In this document: positions 16,525-26,407 of the stretch, in pieces | Position numbering within the stretch: position 1 is the stretch's first letter | Layout: each line of letters begins with the position of its first letter | Source: DATKBT01 sp035546295 | GTDB taxonomy: Bacteria > Acidobacteriota > Thermoanaerobaculia > Multivoradales > Multivoraceae | NCBI GenBank assembly: GCA_035546295.1 | Contig: DATKBT010000125.1 | Location: 62,001-126,000, forward strand | Direction of reading: 5' to 3' | DNA: 64,000 nucleotides | Program-made: the position numbers and the translations under genes | The notes under the pieces: generated by a model | What the model was told of the DNA's origin: nothing | Seen by the model: only the letters and a program-made list of their open reading frames with translations | Databases searched by the model: none

Positions 16525-19218
16525 CGGCAGCGCGCCGGCGAGCGCGCCGATCGCCAGCAGGAGGAAGGCGCCCGCCACGTAGACGGCGGGATTGGTCGGC
16601 TGGATGCTGTAGAGCTGCGCCTCGAGCACCCGGGCCAGCGGCATCGCCAGAGCCACCCCGGCGACGCAGCCGGCGGCGACCAGCGCCAGGGTGAACGAGA
16701 CGACGCCGCGCACCACCTCGCCCGGCCGCGCGCCGAGCGCGACCCGGATGCCGATCTCGGGGCGGCGCAGCCGCGTCCAGTAGGTGAGGAGCGCGAACAG
16801 GCCGACACCGGCGAGCAGGACCGCGAAGGCGGCGAGGGCGCCGAGAAGCGCGGTGGTCAACCGCTCGTTGGCGACCGCCCGCTCGAGCTGCTCCTCGAGG
16901 GTGATCACCGAGTACGGCGGCACCCGCGGGTCGACCGAGTGCACTGCGGCGCGAACCTCCTCGTGGACCGCCAGCGGGTCGCCGGCGGTGCGCACCAGGA
17001 GCGTCATCCGATCGCCGAGCTGCGCGGCGACCCGCTCGTGCGGCAGGTAGACCATCGGTCGCGGCTCCTCCCGCAGGGAGCGGTACTTGCCGTCGGCGAC
17101 CACTCCGATCACGCGGACCTCGGGCGATCCCTCGATCAGCATGAACATGCCGGAGGTGATGGTGCGCCCGACAGGATTGCGGCCGGAGAGGAAACGCTCG
17201 GCGAAGATGCGGTTGACCACGGCGACCGGGGTGGTGCCGGGAGCGGCGTCGAGCGGCTCGAACGTCCGCCCCTCCTCGAGCTCGATCCCGAGCGTTAAGA
17301 AGTAGTCCTGCGACACCACGTTGGTGTCGAGCTCCATGTCTTCGTCGGGGCCGGCCACGTAGCCCGGCACCTCGTAGCCCATCCGCGACCCGGCCGGCGA
17401 CACCGGTCGCGATCGCGTGAGCGCTGCCGACTCGACGCCCGGGATCGCCGAGACGTTCTCGAGCAGAGCGGCGAAGAACGGGCCGACCCGCTCGCCCTCG
17501 TAGCCCGCCGCCTCGAGGTCGATGGACGCCATCAGCACCGGCGCCCGCTCGATTCCGGGATCGATCGCCTGGAGCTCGCGCAGGCTGACCGCGAACAGCG
17601 CGGCGAGGACCAGCGTGGCGAACGAGAGAGCGATCTGAGCCACGACCAGGGCGCGCTGACCGAGCAGGCGCCCGTGCTCCGCGGATCCTCCGGCGCCGCG
17701 CAGAGCCGCCGCCGCATTGCGCCGCAGGAGCTGGAGGGCGGGCGCCAGCCCGAACAGGATCGAGACCGCCAGGGTGAGTGCGAGCGCCACCCCCAGCACC
17801 CGCGCGTCGATCCCGACCTCGAGACCGCCGAGCTGGCTGGCGAGCGGCTCCCGACCCACCAGAGCGCGCACCAGGAGCAGAGCGAGAGTGACGCCGGCGG
17901 CGCCCGCCACCAGCCCGAGCAGCAGGCTCTCGGTCAGGAGCTGGCGGACCAGCCGCCCGCGGCCGGCGCCCAGGCACTGACGCGCTCCAATCTCGCGCAT
18001 CCGAGAGGCCCCCGACGCCAGCAGCAGGCTCGCGACGTTGGCGCAGGCGACGAGCAGCACCAGCACGACGACGGCCATGCTGAGCTGGACGAACGGGCGA
18101 TAGTCGCGCAGCGGCAGCGGGAAGCCGGTCGGCGTGTGCTGGAGCTCGATGCCGAGCTCGAAGTCGCGGCCGATCTCCTGCCAGTGGGCCATGGTGACGG
18201 CCTCCAGGCGGGCCTCGGCCTCGGCCCTCGACGCCCCCGGTTCCAGGACGCCCGCCCAGAAGAGCCAGCTCGTGGTGTGCGCCTCGAGGAGCTCCGCGCT
18301 CGCCACCGGCTGGTGGGAGAGGGGAAGGTAGAGGGCGGGCTCGACGTCGCCGTGGAGGCCCCGGAAGCCGGGTGGCGCGACGCCGATCAGGGTGACCGGC
18401 TGGTCGTTGACCACGAAGGTGCGGCCGATCGCAGCGGGCTCACCCGAGAGCCGGCCCGACCAGAACGAGTGGCTGGCGACGGCGAGGTAGCTCCCGTCGG
18501 CGACGGTCTGCTGGTCGAACACGCGGCCGAGAGTGGCGTCGACCTCGAGCGCGGTGAAGTAGCCGGCGCTGACCAGGGCGACGTAGAGCCGCTCACTGGC
18601 CGCCTCCGGGCCGTCACCGAGCCGCACGGTGGTGGGACGGTTCGAGTATGCGACCAGGTCGAGCGCGTCGGCGACCGCCGGGCGCACCACCTGGAAGTCG
18701 GGGTAGGGGAAGGTCGAGTTGGTGCCGTTCTCGCGGAGGCTGACCATCCCCACCAGACGATCCGGGTGGGCGACCGCCACGGGGCGCAGCACCAGGGCGT
18801 CGAACAGGCTGAAGATCGCGGTGGTGGCGGCGATGCCGAGGGCGAGCGAGCCGATCGAGGCGAGCGCCACCAGCGGGCGTCGCTGGAAGTGGCGGTGGGC
18901 GTAGCCGAGATCCTGGAGCAGGCTCTGCAGCCAGCGATCGGACCGCTGGGGATCGCGCCGACCGCCGGGATCGCGGCCGGAGGCGCCGCGCAGCCCGAGC
19001 GCCTCCAGCACCCGGGCCGGAAGGCCGACGAGGATCACGTCGGCCAGACTGCGCAGGGCGAACCAGGTCGCGGCGAGAGGCGAGCGCCGGCGCTGTCGTT
19101 CGAGGAGGTCGTCGAACAGGCGGCCCAGCTCCTCGCGCTCGCGACGCAGGGGCTCCGGATAGAGGGAGAGAGCCGAGCGGTACAGCGACGAGAGCGTGCC
19201 GAGAACGATCGTGCTCAC
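16474..19218 (-). CDS. ADOP-type ABC transporter permease (MacB_PCD/FtsX, duplicated)
   Basis: 914 residues from GTG 19218, overlapping the padR stop by 4 bp (GTGA). An N-terminal cytoplasmic leader (~1-110) precedes the first membrane helix (ALASIGSLALGIAATTAIFS), a periplasmic core (~150-370), three FtsX helices (MAVVVLVLLVACANVASLLL, then RLVRQLLTESLLLGLVAGAA), and then a second copy of helix, core and FtsX unit ending in ARVDPVKVLRQD. This duplicated orphan-permease arrangement is characteristic of Acidobacteriota. No ATPase gene is adjacent; it presumably borrows one. The substrate is unknown; MacB-like export or mechanotransmission is inferred. Control by the PadR next door is likely. 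Confidence 0.9.
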   Translation of the reverse strand: MSTIVLGTLSSLYRSALSLYPEPLRREREELGRLFDDLLERQRRRSPLAATWFALRSLADVILVGLPARVLEALGLRGASGRDPGGRRDPQRSDRWLQSLLQDLGYAHRHFQRRPLVALASIGSLALGIAATTAIFSLFDALVLRPVAVAHPDRLVGMVSLRENGTNSTFPYPDFQVVRPAVADALDLVAYSNRPTTVRLGDGPEAASERLYVALVSAGYFTALEVDATLGRVFDQQTVADGSYLAVASHSFWSGRLSGEPAAIGRTFVVNDQPVTLIGVAPPGFRGLHGDVEPALYLPLSHQPVASAELLEAHTTSWLFWAGVLEPGASRAEAEARLEAVTMAHWQEIGRDFELGIELQHTPTGFPLPLRDYRPFVQLSMAVVVLVLLVACANVASLLLASGASRMREIGARQCLGAGRGRLVRQLLTESLLLGLVAGAAGVTLALLLVRALVGREPLASQLGGLEVGIDARVLGVALALTLAVSILFGLAPALQLLRRNAAAALRGAGGSAEHGRLLGQRALVVAQIALSFATLVLAALFAVSLRELQAIDPGIERAPVLMASIDLEAAGYEGERVGPFFAALLENVSAIPGVESAALTRSRPVSPAGSRMGYEVPGYVAGPDEDMELDTNVVSQDYFLTLGIELEEGRTFEPLDAAPGTTPVAVVNRIFAERFLSGRNPVGRTITSGMFMLIEGSPEVRVIGVVADGKYRSLREEPRPMVYLPHERVAAQLGDRMTLLVRTAGDPLAVHEEVRAAVHSVDPRVPPYSVITLEEQLERAVANERLTTALLGALAAFAVLLAGVGLFALLTYWTRLRRPEIGIRVALGARPGEVVRGVVSFTLALVAAGCVAGVALAMPLARVLEAQLYSIQPTNPAVYVAGAFLLLAIGALAGALPSHQTARVDPVKVLRQD

Positions 19219-19556
19219 GACGCGGACCCCACGCCGCGCGCCAGGCTAGCCAGCGACTCGACGCGCTGGATCTCGCGCGCCACCTCCTCGCGACCCGTCT
19301 CGGTGATCCGGTAGTAGCGCCGCCGCTGGTCCTCGCTGGGTTCGGCGGCGGGGCGGTCGACCTCGGCGATCAGACCCCGGTCGATCAGGCGGTGGAGAAC
19401 GCGGTAGAGGTTGCCGGGAACCAGGGAGACTGCGCCTTCGGTGTGGCGCTCGATGGCCTGAACGATGCCGTAGCCGTGCTGGTCCTGCCGATCGAGCTCG
19501 GCCAGCACCAGCAGCTCGACGGGCTTCAGCTTGGGCAGCTCTCTACGCGCTCTCAT
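19215..19556 (-). CDS. PadR-family transcriptional repressor
   Basis: 113 residues with the PadR winged helix-turn-helix: LKPVELLVLAELDRQDQHGYG, GNLYRVLHRLIDRGLI and RRRYYRITETGREE, followed by a short dimerising helix. GGAG lies 7 nt before ATG 19556. It is the first gene of a two-gene operon with the ADOP permease. Directly upstream lies a near-perfect 28-bp palindrome holding the promoter -10 element, which makes autoregulation and control of the permease very likely. The inducer is unknown. Confidence 0.92.
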   Translation of the reverse strand: MRARRELPKLKPVELLVLAELDRQDQHGYGIVQAIERHTEGAVSLVPGNLYRVLHRLIDRGLIAEVDRPAAEPSEDQRRRYYRITETGREEVAREIQRVESLASLARGVGSAS

Positions 19557-19576
19557 CGGCGGCCTCCGCGGTCAGT

Positions 19577-19604
19577 GATCGTATTGATTATAATCAAAAC
19601 GATC
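19577..19604 (-). promoter_or_regulatory. Probable PadR operator overlapping the padR-ADOP promoter
   Basis: A 28-bp inverted repeat centred between 19590 and 19591: a perfect 14-bp core TTGATTATAATCAA (19584-19597) flanked by GATCGT and ACGATC, with only one symmetric base pair not matching (19583/19598). On the minus strand the core contains a perfect -10 TATAAT, with TTGCGA as -35 sixteen bp upstream, 20-35 bp before the padR ATG. The AT-rich core stands out in very GC-rich DNA. Binding by PadR would occlude RNA polymerase. That PadR is the ligand is inferred from proximity and symmetry. Confidence 0.75.
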
Positions 19605-19657
19605 TCAGTCGCAACCCACTGTGACGGAGGAGAGACGTTCCGGCGCGCCGGAGCCGC

Positions 19658-20821
19658 CTACGCCTGGCGCAGGAGGTCCGTGATCTTCTGCCGCGATGCC
19701 GAGATCGCCGGCGGCAGGCCTCCGATCACCGCGGTCGCAGTTGCGAGCAGGACGCCGCCGAGCAGGATGCCGGGCGTGGTGCGCAGGCCGAAGGTGATCT
19801 CCGAGAACGTGAGGTTGTTCACCGTGCCGGTCTCGAAGCCGTTGAGAGGCAGCGCGAGGAGCGCGCCGAGGCCGCCGGCGAGCAGGCCGAGCACCACCGC
19901 CTCCAGGACGAAGGCGGCGAGGATCGAGCGGCGCTTGAAGCCGAGCGCGCGAAGCGTGCCGATCTCCTTGCGCCGCACCGAGACCTGGGCGTACATGGTG
20001 TTGGCGGCGGCGAAGCAGGCGCCGAACGCCATCAGGATGGCGAGCCCGTTGCCGAGGTAGATGAAGACGGCCGCGCTCGCCTCGGTCTGCTGCTCGTAGT
20101 ACTCGGGCTCCGGGAGCGCCTCGAGGCGCAGGCGCTGATCCGACTCGATGGCGTCGATCAGCGCGGAGACGTCGCTGCGCGAGGCCGCCCTGAGCCGTGT
20201 CGAGGAGTAGTAGTTGGGCCGCCGGAAGGCGTCGCCCAGATCGCGGACGTCCCCCCAGATCTCCGACGCGTAGGCGCCGCCCCCGCTCTCGAAAACCCCG
20301 ACCACCTGAAACGGCGTTCGTCCGAGCTGGACCCGGCCGTCGAGGCTCAACGCCGGATAGCGGCTGGGGAGGTTCGCGCCGACGATGATCTCCCCCGTCC
20401 CCGGCTCGAACCTCCTCCCCTCGACGATCTCGATCTGCGGGCGCAGGTGGAAGGCGCCCTCCTCGACGCCGCGGATGCTGACGTTCGCCTCGGTGCCGTC
20501 GAGCCGCTGCAGCACCTGGAGGTGGAGCGTCTCCCCAGAGGCCAACAGGTTTCCCTCGGCGTCGCGCGCCACCTGCGGCAGGTTGGAGAGCAGCCGCAGG
20601 GTCTCGGAGGCGAAGCCGCTCTCGGTCTCGCTGCGCGCGCCGTCGCGCAGCACCAGCACGGTCTGGGGGTCGCCGCTCGCCGCGAAGGCGGTGCGCAGGC
20701 CGCCGGCGAGCGCCAGCACGCCGACGTAGACGAGCACCACGAAGGCGATCGAGAGCACGGTCATCAGCGTCGTCGCCCGCCGCGCGAACAGGCTCCGCAC
20801 GTTGTACTTGATCGGGATCAT
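19658..20821 (-). CDS. FtsX-like ABC transporter permease (second permease of exporter)
   Basis: 387 residues from ATG 20821, preceded by GGAGG. Topology is MacB/LolC-like: helix 1 (TTLMTVLSIAFVVLVYVGVLAL), a periplasmic core ~55-255 (FQVVGVFESGG, IIVGANLPSRY), then three helices (LGNGLAILMAFGACFAAANT, FVLEAVVLGLLAGGLGALLA and a final one near 350-375). RRKEIGTLRALGFKRRSI is the conserved coupling segment. It is the last gene of the adaptor-ATPase-permease-permease operon and starts 29 bp after the previous permease. Confidence 0.88.
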   Translation of the reverse strand: MIPIKYNVRSLFARRATTLMTVLSIAFVVLVYVGVLALAGGLRTAFAASGDPQTVLVLRDGARSETESGFASETLRLLSNLPQVARDAEGNLLASGETLHLQVLQRLDGTEANVSIRGVEEGAFHLRPQIEIVEGRRFEPGTGEIIVGANLPSRYPALSLDGRVQLGRTPFQVVGVFESGGGAYASEIWGDVRDLGDAFRRPNYYSSTRLRAASRSDVSALIDAIESDQRLRLEALPEPEYYEQQTEASAAVFIYLGNGLAILMAFGACFAAANTMYAQVSVRRKEIGTLRALGFKRRSILAAFVLEAVVLGLLAGGLGALLALPLNGFETGTVNNLTFSEITFGLRTTPGILLGGVLLATATAVIGGLPPAISASRQKITDLLRQA

Positions 20822-20850
20822 CGGCTCGTCCTCCGCGCCTCGCGCACCGC

Positions 20851-22002
20851 TCAGGCCACCTGCCGCAGACCGTCGACGATGCGCAGCCGAGCGGCGTTCC
20901 ACGCCGGCACCAGGCCCGCGACCAGGCCGATCAGAAGCCCGACTGCGACCGCTGCCGCCGCGCGCCCGGCGTCGGCGGCGAGCGCCTGGAAGACGAAGCC
21001 GGAGGCCTCGAGCGCGGGCTGCAGCGCGCCGAACGCGAGGTTCGCGAGCAGCACGCCGAGCGCGCCGCCGACGAGACCCACCGCCACCGCCTCGAGCACC
21101 ACCATGGTCACCACCTGTCCCTTGCGGAAGCCGAGGGTACGCAGCACCGCGACCTCGCTGGTGCGCTCGCGCGCGGCCATCGCCATGGTGTTGGCCGTGA
21201 TCAGCAGGATCGAGACCACGATGGCGAGCCCGATCGAGCCGAACAGGAAGCGCACGTTGCCCAGCATCTGGACGAAGGAGAGGACGAACGCCTCCTGGGT
21301 CTCGACCCGCAGCTGGGCGGGGGAGTTCTCGAACATCGCCTCTGCCTGCTGGATCACCTGCGGCACTGCTTCGGGATCGTCGAGCAACAGCCAGTAGAGC
21401 CCGACGATGCCGGGGTTGTCCATCGCCTCCTCGAGGTAGCGGTCCTGGAAGTAGAGGGCGCGCTCCTGAGAGGGGCTGTCGGGCGCGCGGAAGATGCCGC
21501 GCAGGGTGAGCTCGAGGTCGACCGGGTAGATGTCGCCTTCGATGGTGATGGTGTCGCCGAGCTCCCACCCCTGAGCCTCCGCCAGCGAGGCGCCGGCGAT
21601 GAACCCGGCGCGGTCGGCCTGCCACGCCTCGAGCTGCTCGGGCGGGAGCACGAACTCGGGGAAGGCCTGGAGCAGGGTCTCGGGATCGGAGGAGAAGCGC
21701 GGGAAGAAGTTCTCGGGGCGGTCGTCCTTGTAGCGTCCCTGGAACCAGTCGAGCGGCGTCACCGCCTCGACGTCGGGGATCGAGGCGAGGCGCTGGCCGT
21801 AGGCCTCGGGGAGTTGGAAGGTGAGCGAGATTCGGTTGCGCGCGACCAGCCGGCTGGCGCCGGTCGGATCCTCGACCTCGGTCATCGCCTGCAGCACCGC
21901 CGCCAGCAGGGTGAGCAGGAAGATGGCGATGGCCACGCTGCCGATGGTCAGGATCGTGCGGCGCTTGTTGCGCATCAGGTTGCGCCAGACCAGGCGGGTC
22001 AC
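20851..22002 (-). CDS. FtsX-like ABC transporter permease (first permease of exporter)
   Basis: 383 residues from GTG 22002, overlapping the ATPase stop by 4 bp (GTGA). Helix 1 (RRTILTIGSVAIAIFLLTLL), a periplasmic core ~55-260, then FGSIGLAIVVSILLITANTM and two further helices. ERTSEVAVLRTLGFRKGQV is the cytoplasmic coupling segment that contacts the ATPase. With its paralogue downstream it should form the membrane part of a heterodimeric MacB/Lol-type exporter. The substrate is not known. Confidence 0.9.
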   Translation of the reverse strand: MTRLVWRNLMRNKRRTILTIGSVAIAIFLLTLLAAVLQAMTEVEDPTGASRLVARNRISLTFQLPEAYGQRLASIPDVEAVTPLDWFQGRYKDDRPENFFPRFSSDPETLLQAFPEFVLPPEQLEAWQADRAGFIAGASLAEAQGWELGDTITIEGDIYPVDLELTLRGIFRAPDSPSQERALYFQDRYLEEAMDNPGIVGLYWLLLDDPEAVPQVIQQAEAMFENSPAQLRVETQEAFVLSFVQMLGNVRFLFGSIGLAIVVSILLITANTMAMAARERTSEVAVLRTLGFRKGQVVTMVVLEAVAVGLVGGALGVLLANLAFGALQPALEASGFVFQALAADAGRAAAAVAVGLLIGLVAGLVPAWNAARLRIVDGLRQVA

Positions 22003-22709
22003 CGCGCGGCCTCCACGGCCGAGGCCGCGCCGGCGTCGACCAGCGCTCCCTTCTCGATGCGCACCACCCGACGGGCTCGCTCGGCGGCGCGCGGATCGTG
22101 GGTCACCATGATGATCGTCTTGCCGTGTTCGCGATTGAGCTGCTCGAGCAGGCTCAGCACCTCCTCGGCGCTGTCGGCGTCGAGGTCGCCGGTCGGCTCG
22201 TCGGCGAGCAGCAGGGTCGGGTCGGTGACGATCGCGCGGGCGATCGCGACGCGCTGCTCCTGACCGCCCGAGAGCTGGCGCGGGTAGTGCTTCACGCGGT
22301 CGGCGAGCCCGACGACCTGGAGCGCGACCTCGACCTTCTGGCGCCGCTGCGCCTTCTTGAGCTTGGTCAGGGTCAACGGCAGCTCCACGTTCTCGAAGGC
22401 ATTGAGGACCGGCAGCAGGTTGTAGAACTGGAAGATGAAGCCGATGTTGCGGTGGCGCCAGGCGGCGAGCTCGCTCTCGCTGAGCCGGGCCACGTCCTTG
22501 CCGGCGACCACGATGCGGCCGGTCGACGGACGGTCGATGCCGGCGAGCAGGTTGAGCAGCGTGCTCTTGCCGGAACCGGAGGGCCCCATCAGGGCCAGGA
22601 ACTCACCGGCCTCGACCTCGAGCGAGACGCCCTCGAGCACCCGGATGTCGAAGCGGTCGCGCTTGTAGGTCTTGCCGACCCCATCGAGCTGGACGATCGG
22701 TTCGCTCAT
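21999..22709 (-). CDS. ABC transporter ATP-binding protein (MacB/LolD type)
   Basis: 236 residues. Walker A GPSGSGKST (42-50), Q-loop FIFQFYNLLP, signature LSGGQEQRVAIARAI, Walker B LLLADEPTGDLD and the switch His in MVTHDPRAAERA are all present, so it should hydrolyse ATP. The LLADEPTGDLD form and the compact length match the MacB/LolD/FtsE branch that powers lipoprotein, peptide or antibiotic export. It starts 17 bp after the adaptor gene and is translationally coupled to the first permease. Confidence 0.95.
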   Translation of the reverse strand: MSEPIVQLDGVGKTYKRDRFDIRVLEGVSLEVEAGEFLALMGPSGSGKSTLLNLLAGIDRPSTGRIVVAGKDVARLSESELAAWRHRNIGFIFQFYNLLPVLNAFENVELPLTLTKLKKAQRRQKVEVALQVVGLADRVKHYPRQLSGGQEQRVAIARAIVTDPTLLLADEPTGDLDADSAEEVLSLLEQLNREHGKTIIMVTHDPRAAERARRVVRIEKGALVDAGAASAVEAAR

Positions 22710-22726
22710 GGCCTTCGCTCTCCCTC

Positions 22727-23950
22727 TCAGTCTGCGGTTCGGACCCGCGCGCCGTCCTCGAGCTCCTCGCCCGGATCGACCACCACCACGTCGCCGGCGC
22801 GCAGCCCCGAGGTGACCTCGACGCGCTGGTCACCGGCCGGTCCCTCGGCGACCGCCACCGCGACCCGCTCGACCCGGCCGCCGGCGACCCGGTACGCGAT
22901 CCTCGCTCCGTCGCGCTCGACGATCGCGGCGGGATCGACCAGCAGGCGCGGGGGCCGCTCGAGCCGCTCGGCGTCGGTGCCCTCGGCCAGGAACGTCACG
23001 GTGCAGCTCATGTCGGGCACCAGCCGCTCGTCGCGGTCGTCGACGGTGACCTTGACCTCGACCACCGCGCGCTGGCGATCGGCGGTGGGCACGATCTGGC
23101 GCAGGCGGCCGTGGTAGGTGGCGTCGGGGACCGCGTCGACCTTGATGCTGGTGGGCTGACCGAGCTCGAGCTTCGAGATGTAGCTCTCGTTGATGTCGGC
23201 CTCGATCTCGAGCGAGGAGGGGTCGGCGATGCGCACGATCGAGCCCGTCGACTGCTGCGAGGTGAAGCCGCCGGGCGCCACCATCTCCCCGACCTCGACG
23301 TTGCGCTCGATCACCACGCCATCGATCGGCGAGTGGATCACGGTGTAGGCGAGCTGCGCCTCGACGGAGTCGACTCGCGCCTGCGCGGTGTCGACCACGG
23401 CGGCGGCGACCGCGCGCTGGGTGACGGCGGTGTCGAGCTGGGCCTGGGCGTTGATCCCGGCGTCGACCAGCGCCCGCTGGCGACGCTCCTCGCGCTCGGC
23501 GTAGGCGAGCCGTGCCCGCGCCTCGGCCAGCGCGGCCTCGGCCTGCCGACTGGCGGCTTCGAGGTCGGCGCTGTCGAGCACGGCGATGACGTCGCCGCGC
23601 CGGATCGGATCCCCCTCGTCGACCCGCAGCTCGACCACCCGGCCGATGATCCTGGCGCCGACCGCGGCCCGAGTGCGCGCATACGTGTAGCCGGTTGCGT
23701 TGAGCACCGTCGACTCCTGGGTCGGCGTGACGAGCTGCACGGTCGTGGTCTCGACGGCGGGCAGCAGCCAGGGGAGCGGCAGGCGGGGAACCAGCATCAC
23801 GGCCGCGACCACGACGGCGACGGCGAGCAGGATCCACAGCGGCCAGCGAGAACGGGTCTGCGTCCGCTCCTCGTCCTCCATCCGCAGGACAGCGAGGTCG
23901 GGCTTGGTCCGGGGCTCGCTGTCCTTCTGCTGCGACATCGGAGTGCTCAT
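22727..23950 (-). CDS. HlyD/MacA-type periplasmic adaptor protein
   Basis: 407 residues. A cytoplasmic N-terminus (~1-35) is followed by one membrane helix (WPLWILLAVAVVVAAVMLV, ~36-54), then a lipoyl-like half motif (GARIIGRVVELRVDEGDPI, RRGDVIAVLD), an Ala/Arg/Glu coiled coil (~120-195), the second half (YTVIHSPIDGVVIERNVEVG), and a beta-barrel domain. MacA-like adaptors bridge the inner-membrane exporter to an outer-membrane channel; no TolC homologue is in the window. It is first in the exporter operon. An in-frame ATG four codons later (MSQQ) is an alternative start. Confidence 0.92.
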   Translation of the reverse strand: MSTPMSQQKDSEPRTKPDLAVLRMEDEERTQTRSRWPLWILLAVAVVVAAVMLVPRLPLPWLLPAVETTTVQLVTPTQESTVLNATGYTYARTRAAVGARIIGRVVELRVDEGDPIRRGDVIAVLDSADLEAASRQAEAALAEARARLAYAEREERRQRALVDAGINAQAQLDTAVTQRAVAAAVVDTAQARVDSVEAQLAYTVIHSPIDGVVIERNVEVGEMVAPGGFTSQQSTGSIVRIADPSSLEIEADINESYISKLELGQPTSIKVDAVPDATYHGRLRQIVPTADRQRAVVEVKVTVDDRDERLVPDMSCTVTFLAEGTDAERLERPPRLLVDPAAIVERDGARIAYRVAGGRVERVAVAVAEGPAGDQRVEVTSGLRAGDVVVVDPGEELEDGARVRTAD

Positions 23951-24081
23951 CGGAATCGATGCTATGCGTCCCCATACGAGCGCGTCGCGTGACAGGTGTC
24001 ACCACCTCGGGTGACTCCGATCAAGTCGGCGCGCAGGCCAGCCGACGGGATGACGGATACGCCGGAAGAGGGGCATCGGCG

Positions 24082-26407
24082 GTGATTCTAAGGCCCGGCG
24101 TGTCCTCGCTGGCTCGCCTCGCGGTCCGCCGCCCGCGCACGGTGCTGGCGGTGGCGGTGACGCTGTCCCTCGCCTGCGGCTCGCTGTTGATCCGGGCCGA
24201 GCCGAGCGGCGACATGGTCGAGCTCTTCATGGACGAGGATCGGGCCGCCGACACCTATCGGCGCCTGTGCGAGGAGCTCGGCGGGCGCGAGCTCATGGTC
24301 GCCGCCTGGCCGGTCGCCGATCCGGAGGAGCTGTTCGCGCCGGAGCTTCTCGCCGCGCAGGGCGCGGCCGCCGAGGAGATGGCGTCGTGGCCTGAAGTGA
24401 GCACGGTGCTACCTTCGGGAGCACGCTCCGCCTGGAGCGCCGCCGGGCGATGGGGGTGCGCTCGGAGTCCTGGGCCGAGGCGCTGGCGGCGGCCGACGCG
24501 ACGCGCCGTCGCACGCTGATCGAGGAGGCGCGCCGGGCGCTCCACCTGCGCGATCTCCTCGGTGGCGGCGAGCTCGCGGTGGTCGCGCTGGTGCTCGACG
24601 AGGTCCGATCGCTGCCGCTCGAGGCCCAGCTCGATCTGCTCGAGCGGACGGAGGCGCGGTTGCGTGTCTCGGCGCTGGCGGGCGAAGGGGACCTCCACCT
24701 GATCGGCTTCCCGGCGGCGGCGGGAGCCTCGTTCGAGGTGGTGCGCAGGGGCCTGACCCGCGCGCTCCCGCTCACGGGTGTGGTCCTCGCCGGCCTCCTC
24801 GTCGCGCTCTACCGGAGCGCCTGGCCGGCGATGATCGCGCTCGGAGTCGGGGCGCTCTCGACGGTCGGCGCGATGGGGCTCTCGATGCTCGTCGATCCAC
24901 GGCTCACAGTGCCGATGGGAGCCGCGCCGGTGCTGATCCTCGTGCTCTCCCTTTCCAGCGTGCTGTTCGTCGTGCAGCGCGCCTCTCTCGGCGAGGAGGT
25001 GGTCGCCGCCATGGAGCGCACCGGCCCCGCCTGCGTGCTGAGCGCGCTGACCACCTGCCTCGGCTTCGCGGCGCTCGGCATGACTCCGGCTCCCGCGATC
25101 CGCATGCTCGGTCTCGCGGCGGCGCTCGGCGTCCTGTGGGGCCTGTCCCTGACCCTGACCGCGGTGCCCGCAGCCCTCGCGCTCCTCGGGCACAGGCTCC
25201 GGCCCTGGCCGCCGCTGCCGGGAGAGCGCGCGTTCCTCGGGCGTTGCTGCCGCCTCGCCGCGGCGCGCCCGGTCCCGGTCCTGATCGTCACGCTCTTGCT
25301 CGCCGCCGCCGGGCTCGCGTCGCTCCCGCGCCTCGTCGTCGAGACCGATCCGGTCGGCCGCTTCGCCACCAGCCACCCGCTGCGGCGCGCGATCGAAGTC
25401 GCCGACCGGAGCCTCGGCGGCTCGGTGGCGACCGACGTGGTGGTTCGCGCCGGCCGTTCGGCGCTGACCCCACCCGTGATCGCGGCGCTCGCCCGCTTCG
25501 AGAACGCGGCGCTCGAGGACCCGCGCGTCCTGGCGTCGGTGTCGGTGACGACGCCGCTGCGCCGGGTCCTCGAGCTGATCCACCCGGAGGAGGGGGGCGA
25601 GCTCGGCCCCTCCGAGAAGCGCGCGCGCCAAGCGCTCTTCTTCCTCCCTGCCGTCGATCGCGAACACCTGGTCGGCCTGGTCGGCGAAGGGGGCTCGGTC
25701 CTACGCGTCAGTCTTCGCACGCGCTCGGCGGGCCTTCTCGCTCACGCCCGCCTCGCCGAGGACCTGCGCGCTCTTGCCCAGCGCGAGCTGGGTGAGCTCG
25801 ACGCTCGGGTCGAGATCGAGGTTACGGGCCTGATTGCGATGCTCGGCGAATGGCTGGCCCGGCTCCACCAGGTCCAGCTCCGACACCTGGCGGCGCTGGT
25901 CCTGATCGTGGGTCTCGTGCTCTGGCTCGCCTTCCGCAGTCTCTCCTGGGTGGCGATCGGCCTCGGCGCCAACGCCCTGCCGCTCCTGCTGTTCGTGGCC
26001 GCCCTCTCCCTGCTCGGCCTGCCCTTCGACAGTGACTACCTGATGGTTCTGATGATCGGCCTCGGCGTCGCGATCGACGACACGATGCACTGCTCCATTC
26101 CGTTCGCGAGGAGCGCACCCAGGCCGCAACCGAGGTGGTCGCGGTGCACGGCGCCCTCCACGGCGTCGGCCCGGCGATGATCCGCACGACGCTGGTGGTC
26201 GCTGTCGGTCTTGCGCCGCTGATGCTCGCACGTTACCTGAGCGTCTCGATGCTCGGCCGGGAGCTCGCCCTGGTGCTGCTGGCGGCGCTGCTGGTCGACC
26301 TGGTCGCGGTGCCGGCCGCGATCGTGGGGCTTCGAGCTGCCGCATCGCGTGGAATAGCCGATTCCGACGAGTGGTTGCGGCGAGAAATGCCAGCCGATCG
26401 AGAATGA
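24082..26407 (+). pseudogene. MMPL/RND-superfamily exporter broken by two single-base frameshifts
   Basis: The protein is read in three frames. Frame one (from GTG 24082) gives helix 1 and the first part of the first periplasmic loop up to STVLPSG near 24420; frame two carries on from STLRLERRRAMG to 26090 with the first helix bundle, second loop and GVAIDDTMH; frame three ends with AVHGALHGVGPAM and the last helices, stopping at 26407. Each junction is repaired by adding one base (one G in the GGG near 24420, one C after CAC near 26092, restoring DDTMHLLH). Intact relatives are ~770-residue MMPL-type exporters of lipids or hopanoids. It could be a true pseudogene or two assembly indels. The stop overlaps the next ATG (ATGA). 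Confidence 0.8.
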
